Shown here: piece by piece, positions 1 through 7,854 of the stretch
Position numbering within the stretch: position 1 is the stretch's first letter
Layout of the letters: every line of letters begins with the position of its first letter
Source: Geodermatophilus sp. TF02-6
GTDB taxonomy: Bacteria > Actinomycetota > Actinomycetes > Mycobacteriales > Geodermatophilaceae
Reading direction: 5' to 3'
NCBI RefSeq assembly: GCF_003319115.1
Contig: NZ_QOHF01000002.1
Span: 124,001 to 188,000, forward strand
DNA: 64,000 bases
Notes under the pieces: generated by a model
Told to the model about the DNA's origin: nothing
The model's database searches: none
Seen by the model: only the letters and a program-made list of their open reading frames with translations
Program-made: the position numbers and the translations under genes

Positions 1-532
1 AGGAGGCGTAGCCCTCGTCGTCCGCGTCGGCGACCATCGCCTCCAGCCGGGCCACCAGGTCGGGGTGCTCGGCCGCGTACCGCGGCGTCAGCCAGCGGCT
101 CACCACGGCCGGCGCGATGGAGGCGGTGCCGTCGGACCGGGCGGCGGCCGCCCGGTCGAGGAACCCCTGCGGCTCGGTCTTCGCCGAGGTGCACAGGACG
201 GCGAGCCGGTCGACCCGGTCGGGCTCGCGCGCGGCCAGCCGCATCGCGGTCATCCCGCCCAGGGACAGCCCGACGACGTGCGCGCGCCGCACGCCGAGCC
301 GGTCCAGCAGCGCGACGACGTCGTCGGCCAGGTCGTCGAGGGTGTAGGGCCCCTCGGGCGCCGGCGAGTCCCCGTGGCCGCGGGTGTCGTAGGTGACCAC
401 GCGGTAGCGCTCGGCCAGGGCCGGCACCTGGGGGTCCCACATGCGGCGGGTGGCCCCGAGGGAGTTGGAGAGGACGACGACCGGCGCGTCGCCCGGCCCG
501 TCCTCGGTGTACGAGACCTCGACGGCGGTCAT
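1..532 (-). CDS. pcaD: 3-oxoadipate enol-lactonase (PcaD), C-terminus outside window
   Basis: An alpha/beta hydrolase that converts 3-oxoadipate enol-lactone to 3-oxoadipate, after the PcaB and PcaC steps of the protocatechuate branch. About 177 residues are visible; the C-terminus with the catalytic His lies beyond the left edge. Visible features are the oxyanion-region SNSLG, the DTRGHGDS strand-turn and the nucleophile elbow GLSLGG with its Ser. The ATG at 530-532 overlaps the pcaB stop as ATGA, so translation is probably coupled. The assignment rests on the hydrolase motifs plus position as last visible gene of a pcaHGB operon. The missing part could be fused to a PcaC domain (PcaL type), as in some actinobacteria. 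Confidence 0.88.
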   Translation of the reverse strand, partial: MTAVEVSYTEDGPGDAPVVVLSNSLGATRRMWDPQVPALAERYRVVTYDTRGHGDSPAPEGPYTLDDLADDVVALLDRLGVRRAHVVGLSLGGMTAMRLAAREPDRVDRLAVLCTSAKTEPQGFLDRAAAARSDGTASIAPAVVSRWLTPRYAAEHPDLVARLEAMVADADDEGYAS

Positions 533-1854
533 GTGTCCCCTCCGGTCAGTCGGGCGTGCTCGGCGAGGGCGGCGTCGACCTGGGCGCCGGCCTCGCCGGT
601 GTCGGGCTGCGCGGCGGCCAGCACGGCCCGCGGGTCGACGTCGGTGCGCGCGGCGACCAGCTCGGCGAGCGGGCGGCCGGCGTCGCGGGCCGCGCGGACG
701 GCGGCGGCCGCGGCGTCGTGGGCGGCTGCCCGGCCCGTCCCGGGGGTCAGCGCGTCGGCGAGCGCGCCGGCCAGCGGACCCTCGTCGGCCGCGGCGGCGG
801 TCGCGGCCATGCGGTCGACGTCGGGCCGCAGCCCGGAGAGGCTCTCGGCCAGCCAGGACGCCGCCGACCCGACGGTGGCGAGCAGCTCGGTGAGCGTGGG
901 CCACTCGCTGTGCCAGGCCCCGGCGGCCCGCTCGTGCTCCTGCTCCATCGCGGCGAGCAGGGTGGCGACCAGGCCGGGTGCGCGCCGGGCGCAGGCGCGG
1001 GCGCAGATCGCCGCGACCGGGTTGCGCTTGTGCGGCATCGCCGAGCTCCCGCCCCGGCCCTCGGTGACCTCGGCGACCTCGGCCACCTCGGACTGGGCCA
1101 GCAGCACGACGTCGACCGCGACGGTGGCGACCGCCCCGGCGGCGGCGCCCAGGGCCCCGGCCAGGTCGGCGACCGGCAGCCGCACGGTGTGCCACGGGAC
1201 GGCGGTGGTGGCCAGGCCCAGCTCCTCGGCCAGCGCGGCCCGCACCGCGACCCCGCGGCCGGACGACGCGGCCAGGGTGCCCACCGCGCCGCCGTACTGC
1301 ACCGGCAGGGAGGCGACCACCTCGGCCAGCCGCAGCCGGGCGCCGTCCAGGCCGGCCAGCCAGGTCGCGGCCTTGAGCCCGAAGGTGGTGGGCAGCGCCT
1401 GCTGCATCAGGGTGCGGCCCATGACGACGTCGTCCCGGTGCGCGCGGGCCAGGTCCGCCGCCGTCTCGGCGGCCGTGGCCAGGTCGGCGTCGACCGCCCC
1501 GACCGCACCCCGGGCCAGCAGCACCAGGGCGGTGTCGAGCACGTCCTGGCTGGTGGCGCCGACGTGCACGGCTCCGGCGTCGCGCTCCCCCACCGCGTCC
1601 TGCAGCACCCGTACGAGCGGCGGCACCGGGTTGCCCGCGTCGGCGGCCCGGGCCGCCACGGTGGCGAGGCCGAGCCGCCCGGGGTCGGCGCAGGCGGCGG
1701 TGACCGCGTCGGCGGCGGTCCGCGGCACCAGCCCGGTCCGTGCGGCTGCCCGGGCGAGGGCGACCTCCACGTCGAGCAGCGCCCGGAACCAGGCGTCGTC
1801 GGAGACGGCGGCCGCCGCCCCGCCGCGGGCGAAGATCCCGTCGAACAGGGTCAC
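529..1854 (-). CDS. pcaB: 3-carboxy-cis,cis-muconate cycloisomerase
   Basis: Fumarase/aspartase-superfamily enzyme of 441 residues that lactonises 3-carboxy-cis,cis-muconate, the ring-cleavage product made by PcaGH, to 4-carboxymuconolactone. The superfamily signature GSSAMPHKRNP is at about residues 269-279, and the GATSQD motif with the second conserved segment is at about 99-104. The length fits actinobacterial PcaB. The GTG start at 1854 overlaps the pcaG stop as GTGA, and the end overlaps pcaD. Adenylosuccinate lyase shares these motifs, but the operon context decides for PcaB. Confidence 0.95.
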   Translation of the reverse strand: MTLFDGIFARGGAAAAVSDDAWFRALLDVEVALARAAARTGLVPRTAADAVTAACADPGRLGLATVAARAADAGNPVPPLVRVLQDAVGERDAGAVHVGATSQDVLDTALVLLARGAVGAVDADLATAAETAADLARAHRDDVVMGRTLMQQALPTTFGLKAATWLAGLDGARLRLAEVVASLPVQYGGAVGTLAASSGRGVAVRAALAEELGLATTAVPWHTVRLPVADLAGALGAAAGAVATVAVDVVLLAQSEVAEVAEVTEGRGGSSAMPHKRNPVAAICARACARRAPGLVATLLAAMEQEHERAAGAWHSEWPTLTELLATVGSAASWLAESLSGLRPDVDRMAATAAAADEGPLAGALADALTPGTGRAAAHDAAAAAVRAARDAGRPLAELVAARTDVDPRAVLAAAQPDTGEAGAQVDAALAEHARLTGGDT

Positions 1855-2471
1855 AGGCTGAAGAAGACCGTCTCCGGGTCCCCCTGCAGGTTGAGATCGA
1901 AGCGGTAGCCGTCCTCGGTCCGCCGGGCGAGCAGCGTCCTGCGCCGCTCCTCGGGCACCGAGTTCAGGACGACGTCCTCGGCGTTGGCCTCGGCCTCGTC
2001 CTCGAAGTAGATCCGCGTGACCAGCCGGTTGAGCAGGCCGCGGGCGAACACCGAGACGTCGATGTGCGGCGCCTGCAGGCCGCCCTCGCCGTCGGGCACT
2101 CGGCCGGGCTTGAGGGTGTAGAAGGAGAACTCGCCGCCGTTGACCGTCTGCGAGCGGCCGAAGCCGGTGAGGTCCGGGTACTCCTGCGCCCCGCGCGGGT
2201 CGTCGGGGTGGTCGAAGCGCCCGTTCGGGTCGGCCTGCCAGGTCTCCACCAGGGCGTCGGCGACCGGCTCGTCGAGGCCGTCGAAGACGATGCCGCGGAT
2301 CCAGAAGCCCCCGGGCGTCCCGACCGGCACGACGCCGTGACCGTTGTCCCAGGTCAGTCCGATGGCCAGGTAGGGGCCGGCGGTCGCGCTCGGGGTCAGG
2401 ACCAGGTCGGGGTTCTGCACGCTCACCGCCGCGCTCGCGGTCTGGCTCGCGGTCTGGCTCGCCGTCGTCAC
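1851..2471 (-). CDS. pcaG: protocatechuate 3,4-dioxygenase alpha subunit
   Basis: Alpha chain of the non-haem Fe(III) intradiol dioxygenase that opens protocatechuate; 206 residues. It shows the intradiol fold: LTPSATAGPYL near the N-terminus, DALVETWQADPNGRF, and GGEFSFYTLKPG leading into APHIDVSVFARGL. As usual for alpha chains, the iron ligands belong mainly to the beta chain. The GTG start at 2469-2471 overlaps the pcaH stop. The N-terminus contains a TASQ repeat from tandem 12-bp units at 2433-2456, which is probably disordered. Reading further upstream in this frame would run through pcaH, so the later start was chosen. Confidence 0.95.
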   Translation of the reverse strand: MTTASQTASQTASAAVSVQNPDLVLTPSATAGPYLAIGLTWDNGHGVVPVGTPGGFWIRGIVFDGLDEPVADALVETWQADPNGRFDHPDDPRGAQEYPDLTGFGRSQTVNGGEFSFYTLKPGRVPDGEGGLQAPHIDVSVFARGLLNRLVTRIYFEDEAEANAEDVVLNSVPEERRRTLLARRTEDGYRFDLNLQGDPETVFFSL

Positions 2472-3214
2472 GCCACGTCTCCGTCGTCGTCGGTCTCGAA
2501 GGGGGTCTGGTCCCTGCCGCGGAGCACGAAGTCGAACTCGAAGGCCAGGGCCCAGTGGTCGACCGTGCGGTCGTAGTCGAACCGGCTGATCGCCGCCGTG
2601 CGGGCGCCCTCCGGGATCGCGTTGAAGATGGGGTCCTGGAAGAACAGCGGGTCGTCCGGGAAGTACATCTGGGTGATCAGCCGCTGGGTGAAGGCGCGGC
2701 CGAACAGCGAGAAGTGGATGTGGGCCGGCCGCCACGCGTTGTGGTGGTTGCGCCACGGGTAGGCGCCCGGCTTGATGGTCAGGAACTCGTAACGGCCCTG
2801 GTCGCCGGTCATCACCCGGCCCAGGCCGTCGAAGTGCGGGTCCAGCGGGGCCGGCCAGTTGTCGACCACGTGCCGGTAGCGGCCGTGCGCGTTGGCCTGC
2901 CACATCTCCACCAGCGTGTGCGGTACCGGCCGGCCGTCGCTGTCGAGCACCCGGCCGTGGACGATGATCCGCTGCCCCATGGCCTCGCCGCCGTTGCGCT
3001 TGGTGAGGTCGGCGTCGAGCGCGGTGACCCGGTCCTCGCCCAGCAGGGGACCGGTGACCTCGGTGAGCCGCTGCGGCAGGTCGACCGGGGTGCGCAGCGG
3101 CGCCCGCAGCCCGGTGCTCTTGTAGTCGGGGTAGCCGACGGGGGTGCGCAGGGAGGGGTCCTCGCGGCGGTAGCGCGGCAGGTGCAGCCGGCTCCCGGAT
3201 GTGGTCCCGGTCAT
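2468..3214 (-). CDS. pcaH: protocatechuate 3,4-dioxygenase beta subunit
   Basis: Catalytic beta chain, 248 residues, of protocatechuate 3,4-dioxygenase (protocatechuate plus O2 to 3-carboxymuconate). Visible landmarks are LVEMWQANAHGRYRH (containing the first Tyr ligand region), GAYPWRNHHNAWRPAHIHFSL in two parts (Tyr, His and His of the Fe(III) site) and the C-terminal FEFDFVLRG. It starts at the ATG at 3212-3214, the point where similarity to PcaH begins. First gene of pcaHGBD, with all junctions overlapping by 4 bp. The 142-bp gap to the divergent regulator holds the likely operator. Confidence 0.96.
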   Translation of the reverse strand: MTGTTSGSRLHLPRYRREDPSLRTPVGYPDYKSTGLRAPLRTPVDLPQRLTEVTGPLLGEDRVTALDADLTKRNGGEAMGQRIIVHGRVLDSDGRPVPHTLVEMWQANAHGRYRHVVDNWPAPLDPHFDGLGRVMTGDQGRYEFLTIKPGAYPWRNHHNAWRPAHIHFSLFGRAFTQRLITQMYFPDDPLFFQDPIFNAIPEGARTAAISRFDYDRTVDHWALAFEFDFVLRGRDQTPFETDDDGDVA

Positions 3215-3278
3215 GTCCCGACCGTACGGCCGACCCCCGGACCTCCCAAGCACCGACTTCCGCTGGACGGGAGGCCAT

Positions 3279-3320
3279 GTCGAGCACCCGCGGTCGAGCA
3301 CCCGCGGTCTAGCATCCGCG
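3279..3320. promoter_or_regulatory. three 14-bp direct repeats, candidate IclR-family operator
   Basis: Three head-to-tail copies of GTCGAGCACCCGCG at 3279-3292, 3293-3306 and 3307-3320. The third has two substitutions. They lie in the divergent gap between pcaH and the IclR-type regulator. Known PcaU/PobR regulators of the IclR family bind arrays of three short repeats, so this is a reasonable operator candidate. The function is inferred. Confidence 0.5.
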
Positions 3321-3356
3321 CCGCCCGTCCGTCCCCGGGCAGCAGGAGGCTCGGCG

Positions 3357-4133
3357 GTGGCCGGTGGCAGCGCGACGTCCGGACGGTCGGTCACCGCGCG
3401 TGCGCTGGCGGTGCTCGACTCGTTCGACAGCACCTCCCCCCGGCTGTCGCTGTCGGAGATCGCCCTGCGTTCCGGGACGCCGCTGTCGACCGCCCACCGC
3501 CTCCTGGGCGAGCTGACCGCCTGGGGGGCGCTGCACCGGCGGCCCGACGGGCGCTACGAGATCGGCCGCAAGCTCTGGGACCTCGGCCTGCTCGCCCCGG
3601 TCCAGCTCGAGCTGCGGCAGGTGGCCGCCCCGTTCCTGCTGGACGTGCACACGGCGACCCGGGACACCGTGCACCTCGCCGTCCGGGACGGGCGCTCGGC
3701 GCTCTACGTCGAGCGGATCTCCGGCCGCGAGTCGGTGCCGGTGGTCAGCCAGGTGGGCAGCCGGCTGCCGCTGCACGCCACCGGGGTCGGCAAGGTGTTG
3801 CTCGCCGCGGCACCCGAGGACGTGGTGGACGCCGTCCTGCGCACGCTGACCCGGGAGACCCGGCACACCGTCGTCGAACCCGCGCGGCTGCGCCGGGAGC
3901 TGGGCGAGGTCCGCCGGCGCGGGTACGCGCGCACCGCCGAGGAGATGTCGCTGGGGACCCTGTCGGTCGCCGTCCCGATCCGCGCGGAGCGACCCGGGGG
4001 GCCCGCCGTCGTCGCCGCCCTGGGCATCGTCGTCCCGAGCCACCGGCGCGACCCGACCCGGCTGGTGCCGGTGCTGGAGGTGGCGGCGCGGGGGGTCGGG
4101 CGGGAGCTGTCGCGGGGCCGGTCCTTCCGCTGA
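3357..4133 (+). CDS. IclR-family transcriptional regulator (PcaR/PobR-like)
   Basis: A 258-residue IclR-family regulator. The N-terminal winged helix-turn-helix (about residues 28-50, LSLSEIALRSGTPLSTAHRL) is followed by the effector-binding domain with LYVERISGRESVPVVSQVG, LPLHATGVGKVLLA and the RRRGYARTAEEMSLGTLSVAVP segment. The GTG start at 3357 was chosen because CAGGAGG lies 8-9 bases upstream and the family N-terminus begins here. It is divergent from pcaHGBD and 50 bp ahead of pobA. It most likely senses protocatechuate or 4-hydroxybenzoate and controls both units. Effector and sign of control cannot be read from the sequence. Confidence 0.9.
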   Translation: MAGGSATSGRSVTARALAVLDSFDSTSPRLSLSEIALRSGTPLSTAHRLLGELTAWGALHRRPDGRYEIGRKLWDLGLLAPVQLELRQVAAPFLLDVHTATRDTVHLAVRDGRSALYVERISGRESVPVVSQVGSRLPLHATGVGKVLLAAAPEDVVDAVLRTLTRETRHTVVEPARLRRELGEVRRRGYARTAEEMSLGTLSVAVPIRAERPGGPAVVAALGIVVPSHRRDPTRLVPVLEVAARGVGRELSRGRSFR

Positions 4134-4183
4134 GCGGGAGCCGGCGGTTCCCAGCCGCGCGTACCGGCGGTCACACTCTGCTG

Positions 4184-5353
4184 GTGCGCACACAGGTGGG
4201 GATCATCGGCGCCGGCCCGGCCGGCCTGCTCCTGTCGCGGCTGCTCGCCCTGGCGGGGATCGACTCGGTCGTCCTGGAGAACCGGTCGCGGGAGTACGTC
4301 GAGGCCCGCATCCGCGCCGGCATCCTCGAGCAGTCCACCGTCGACACCCTGACCGCCGCCGGCGTGGGGATGCGGCTGCAGCGCGAGGGGCTGGAGCACT
4401 CCGGCATCCACCTGCAGTACCCCGGCACCCGGCACAAGCTCGACTTCCCGTCGCTGTGCGGCCGCACCGTGTGGGTCTACGGGCAGACCGAGGTCACCAA
4501 GGACCTCATCGCCGCCCAGCTGGACGGCGGCCCGCCGCTGCTGTTCTGCGTCTCCGACGTGCGCCTCGAGGACGTCGACGGCGACGCCCCGCGGATCCGC
4601 TTCACCGACGCGTCCGGCACCCCGCAGGTGCTCGAGTGCGACGCCGTGGCCGGCACCGACGGCTTCCACGGGGTCTCCCGGCCGGTGGTGCAGGCCGCCG
4701 GCGGGCGGGTGCGGGAGCGCACCTACCCCTACGCGTGGCTGGGCATCCTGGCCGACGCCGCCCCCGCGACCGACGAGCTGATCTACGCCTGGCACCCCGA
4801 GGGCTTCGCGCTGTACTCGATGCGCTCGCCGTCGGTGTCGCGGCTGTACCTGCAGGTCGACCCGGCCGAGCAGATCGAGGACTGGTCCGACGAGCGGATC
4901 TGGGACGGGTTGGAGACCCGGTTCGCGCACGAGGGCTGGTCGGTCAACCGGGGCGCGGTGACCGAGAAGTCGATCCTGCCGATGCGCTCGTTCGTCAGCA
5001 CCCCGATGCGCCGCGGCCGGCTGTTCCTGGCCGGGGACGCCGCGCACATCGTCCCGCCGACCGGCGCCAAGGGCCTCAACCTCGCCGTCGCCGACGTCAC
5101 CCTGCTGGCGCAGGCGCTGGTGCGGCTGCTGCAGGAGAAGGAGACCGACCTGGTCGACTCCTACTCCGACCGCGCGCTGGCCCGGGTGTGGCGGTGCACC
5201 CACTTCTCCTGGTTCATGACCTCGATGCTGCACCGCTCCGGGGACGACTTCGACGCCGAGCTGCAGCTGTCCCAGCTGCGCCGGATCTGCTCGTCCGACA
5301 CCGCCGCCCGCGAGCTGGCGGAGAACTACACCGGCCTGCCGCTCGACCGGTGA
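4184..5353 (+). CDS. pobA: 4-hydroxybenzoate 3-monooxygenase
   Basis: FAD-dependent aromatic hydroxylase, 389 residues (family about 390-395), converting 4-hydroxybenzoate, NADPH and O2 to protocatechuate, the substrate of PcaGH. It has the Rossmann GAGPAG at about residues 9-14, a GTDGFHG segment with the class A DG motif near 157-163, and GDAAHIVPPTGAKGLNLA near 284-301, which binds the FAD ribityl and pyrophosphate. The GTG start at 4184 is 50 bp after the IclR gene, in the same orientation. The stop overlaps the next GTG, so the permease is probably co-translated. Confidence 0.96.
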   Translation: MRTQVGIIGAGPAGLLLSRLLALAGIDSVVLENRSREYVEARIRAGILEQSTVDTLTAAGVGMRLQREGLEHSGIHLQYPGTRHKLDFPSLCGRTVWVYGQTEVTKDLIAAQLDGGPPLLFCVSDVRLEDVDGDAPRIRFTDASGTPQVLECDAVAGTDGFHGVSRPVVQAAGGRVRERTYPYAWLGILADAAPATDELIYAWHPEGFALYSMRSPSVSRLYLQVDPAEQIEDWSDERIWDGLETRFAHEGWSVNRGAVTEKSILPMRSFVSTPMRRGRLFLAGDAAHIVPPTGAKGLNLAVADVTLLAQALVRLLQEKETDLVDSYSDRALARVWRCTHFSWFMTSMLHRSGDDFDAELQLSQLRRICSSDTAARELAENYTGLPLDR

Positions 5354-6780
5354 CCGGACCCGCTGCCCCGCGGCGGAGGACGGCGTCGCGGGCGCTGGTC
5401 CCGGTCCTGCTGTCCACGGGCGTGGTCGTCGCCGCGATCAGCAGCCTGGGTGCGCCGCTGGTGCCGGCCATCGCCGCCGCGAACGGCGTCTCGCTGCCCG
5501 ACGCGCAGTGGGCGCTGACCGTCACCCTCCTCGTCGGCGCGGTCGCCACGCCGGTGCTGGGCCGGCTGGGCGACGGTCCGCGCCGGCGCGCCGTCGTCCT
5601 CACCGTGCTCGGAGTGGTGGTCGCCGGCAGCGTGCTGGCCGCCCTGCCGCTGGGCCTGGGCTGGCTGATCACCGGGCGGGGCCTGCAGGGCCTCGGCCTG
5701 GGGCTGACCCCGGTGGCCATCGCGATCGCCCGCGACGCGCTGCCCGGGCCGCGCGCCCGGGCGACGCAGGCCGCCCTGTCGATCATGGTGGCCGCCGGCG
5801 TCGGCGTGGGCTACCCGCTCGCCGGGCTGGTCGCCGGAGCCGGCGGCGTGCACGCGGCCTTCTGGGCCGGCGCCGCGGTCAGCGGCGCGGCCCTGGCCGC
5901 GGCCGCGCTCGTGCTGCCGCCCTCCCCCGCGGTGCCGGCCCGGCGGCTGGACGTCGTCGGCGCCCTGCTGCTCGGCACCGGCCTGGCCGCCGGCGTGCTG
6001 GCGCTCAGCGAGGCCGAGGTGCTCGGCTGGACCTCACCGCGGCTGGCCCTGCTGGCGGGGGTGTGCGTCGCCGCCCTGGCCGCCTGGGTGGCCTGGGCGC
6101 TGCGCACGCCGTCGCCCGTGGTGGACCTCCGGCTGGCCCGCGGGCGGACGGCGGGGACCGCGCACAGCGCGGCCCTGCTCGTCGGGCTGGCCAACTACCT
6201 GCTCCTCTCGTCGGTCCCGCTGCTGGCCCAGACGCCGACCTCCACCGGCTACGGCGCGGGCGCGTCGATCGGAGTCGCCGGGCTGGTGCTGCTGCCCTTC
6301 TCGGTGGCCAGCGTGCTGGCCGGCCGGCTGGCCCGGCTGCTGGCCGACCGCGCCGGCATCCGCGCCGTGGTGCCGGTCGGCGCGGTCGTCATCGCCGCGG
6401 CGCACGCGCTGTACGCGCTCACCGGCGGCGGCCTGTGGCAGCTGTGCGTGGTCATGACGGTCGCCGGCCTGGGGGTCGGGGCCGCGTTCGCGGCGCTGCC
6501 GGCGCTGGTCGTGTCGGCGGTGCCGGCCGGCGAGACCGGCAGCGCCATGAGCCTCAACCAGGTGCTGCGCTACGTGGGCTTCGCGGTCGGCAGCGCGACG
6601 ACCGCCACGGTGCTCGAGGCGGCGACCCCGCCCGGTGCGGGCTACCCGGTCGCCGGCGGCTACGCCGTCATCGGGCTGATCGGCTGCGCCATCGGCCTGC
6701 TCACCGCGGCCGTCACCTGGGTGCTGCCGGCCCGAGCGCCGACGGCGCCGACGACCGAACCGGCGTCCTCGGGCCGCTGA
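5350..6780 (+). CDS. MFS transporter, possible aromatic-acid permease or exporter
   Basis: A 476-residue major facilitator with about 14 hydrophobic segments. The MFS signature is seen as GRLGDGPRRR after the second helix, and MSLNQVLRYVGFAVGSA lies in the C-terminal half. The layout looks like the DHA2 (drug/H+ antiporter, 14-helix) group rather than the classic PcaK/BenK 12-helix aromatic acid symporters. The GTG overlaps the pobA stop as GTGA. The operon position argues for transport of 4-hydroxybenzoate, protocatechuate or a toxic intermediate; direction and substrate are not determined. Confidence 0.85.
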   Translation: MTGPAAPRRRTASRALVPVLLSTGVVVAAISSLGAPLVPAIAAANGVSLPDAQWALTVTLLVGAVATPVLGRLGDGPRRRAVVLTVLGVVVAGSVLAALPLGLGWLITGRGLQGLGLGLTPVAIAIARDALPGPRARATQAALSIMVAAGVGVGYPLAGLVAGAGGVHAAFWAGAAVSGAALAAAALVLPPSPAVPARRLDVVGALLLGTGLAAGVLALSEAEVLGWTSPRLALLAGVCVAALAAWVAWALRTPSPVVDLRLARGRTAGTAHSAALLVGLANYLLLSSVPLLAQTPTSTGYGAGASIGVAGLVLLPFSVASVLAGRLARLLADRAGIRAVVPVGAVVIAAAHALYALTGGGLWQLCVVMTVAGLGVGAAFAALPALVVSAVPAGETGSAMSLNQVLRYVGFAVGSATTATVLEAATPPGAGYPVAGGYAVIGLIGCAIGLLTAAVTWVLPARAPTAPTTEPASSGR

Positions 6781-6893
6781 CGCGCGGCGGCCGACGGCGA
6801 CCAGCGCGAGCCGGCGTCCCGGCCGGCAGACCCACGGGGCTCGGCACGCGCCGTTGCACCGATCGTGCCCCCTGACGGGTGAGCAGGAGCGGT

Positions 6894-7721
6894 TCAGCGG
6901 CCGGCGTCGAGCAGGGTCAGCACGGCCTCCGCCGTCCCCGGTGCGAGCGGCAGGTGCGGCAGCACGCCGGGCAGCTCCTCGGGCTCGATCCCCTCGGCCA
7001 GCAGAGCGCGCAACAGCCGGTCGGCGTCCGACGGCGCCACCGGCTGCTCCAGGCCCCCGGCCGACAGCGCCGCCCGGGCGAGGAAGACCGCGCCCGACGC
7101 GTCCGGGTCCTCGGCAGCGGCCGGAGCCGGCGGCGGTGCGGCCTCCCGGTTCAGCGCCTCGGCCGTCCGCACCAGCGACAGCGGCAGCCCCTCCGCCTCG
7201 ACCTCCAGCAGCGGGACGTCGGCCAGCGCGGCCAGCACCAGGTGCTCGGCCTCGGTGCGCAGCGGCGCCTCCCACTCCCCGGCGCGGAGCACGCCGACCA
7301 GGTCGCGGCCGTCCTCCCCCAGGTCGTCGAGCAGCTCGGCCCACTCCGCGCGACGGGTGGCCCGGGCCCGCTCGGCGGCGAGCACGCAGGTGGCCAGCAC
7401 GAACGGTTCCAGCACCTCCTGGTCGAACCGGTCGGCGTACACGACCCCGTCGGCGTCCACCGCGTTGAGGACGTCGCGGAAGCTGCCCGGCCGGGCGTCG
7501 CCGAGGTCGAGCCGCCCGTCCTCCTCGCCGGACAGCGCCTGTCCGCGGGCCACCCGGTCGCCGTTGGTGCCGCCGGTCGCCACCAGCCGGCCACGGCGGC
7601 GTTCCACGTGCGGCCGGTCGGAGATGCCGACGCTCCACGCGCAGGCCTCGGCGATCAGGGCGGGCAGCCGCTCGCGCAGCACGTCCCGGGTGAGCTGCCC
7701 CATCCAGTCGACGTCGAACAC
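6894..7721 (-). CDS. hypothetical protein, Ala/Leu/Glu-rich helical
   Basis: A protein of about 275 residues that I do not recognise. It begins (GTG at 7721, or ATG at 7703) with VDWMGQLTRDVLRERLPALI and is rich in Ala, Leu, Glu and Asp throughout. It has no signal peptide, membrane segment or catalytic motif that I can name. The middle part contains LDLGDARPGSFRDVLNAVDADG. It is divergent from the acyl-CoA dehydrogenase pair, and a perfect 14-bp palindrome lies between them. The open frame extends upstream to 7946 across that promoter region, so the shorter form is preferred. Confidence 0.6.
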   Translation of the reverse strand: MFDVDWMGQLTRDVLRERLPALIAEACAWSVGISDRPHVERRRGRLVATGGTNGDRVARGQALSGEEDGRLDLGDARPGSFRDVLNAVDADGVVYADRFDQEVLEPFVLATCVLAAERARATRRAEWAELLDDLGEDGRDLVGVLRAGEWEAPLRTEAEHLVLAALADVPLLEVEAEGLPLSLVRTAEALNREAAPPPAPAAAEDPDASGAVFLARAALSAGGLEQPVAPSDADRLLRALLAEGIEPEELPGVLPHLPLAPGTAEAVLTLLDAGR

Positions 7722-7770
7722 GCCCCCGACCGTGCCCAGCGCACGCCGGAGCACGCCCGGGAGGGCAGAT

Positions 7771-7784
7771 CTACCGGCCGGTAG
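7771..7784. promoter_or_regulatory. perfect 14-bp palindrome, TetR-type operator candidate
   Basis: CTACCGGCCGGTAG is a perfect palindrome 70 bp upstream of the first acyl-CoA dehydrogenase start. It has the size and TACC...GGTA character of TetR-family operators controlling lipid metabolism genes. A related 11/14 match occurs upstream of the fabG-like gene at 40861-40874. Confidence 0.45.
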
Positions 7785-7854
7785 CAAGTGTGGGATCGTC
7801 GGGGTCCCAACCTGCGAGACGGCCGCTCCACGGAGCCGTCGAGAGAGAGGTCCG

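Noticed and set aside
65-1861. Long open frames antisense to the pca genes and many others (for example 30279-32729 opposite the phosphoketolase)
   Set aside because: Very high GC leaves antisense frames free of stops. Composition is Arg/Gly/Pro/His-rich without motifs, and the opposite strand holds clear genes.
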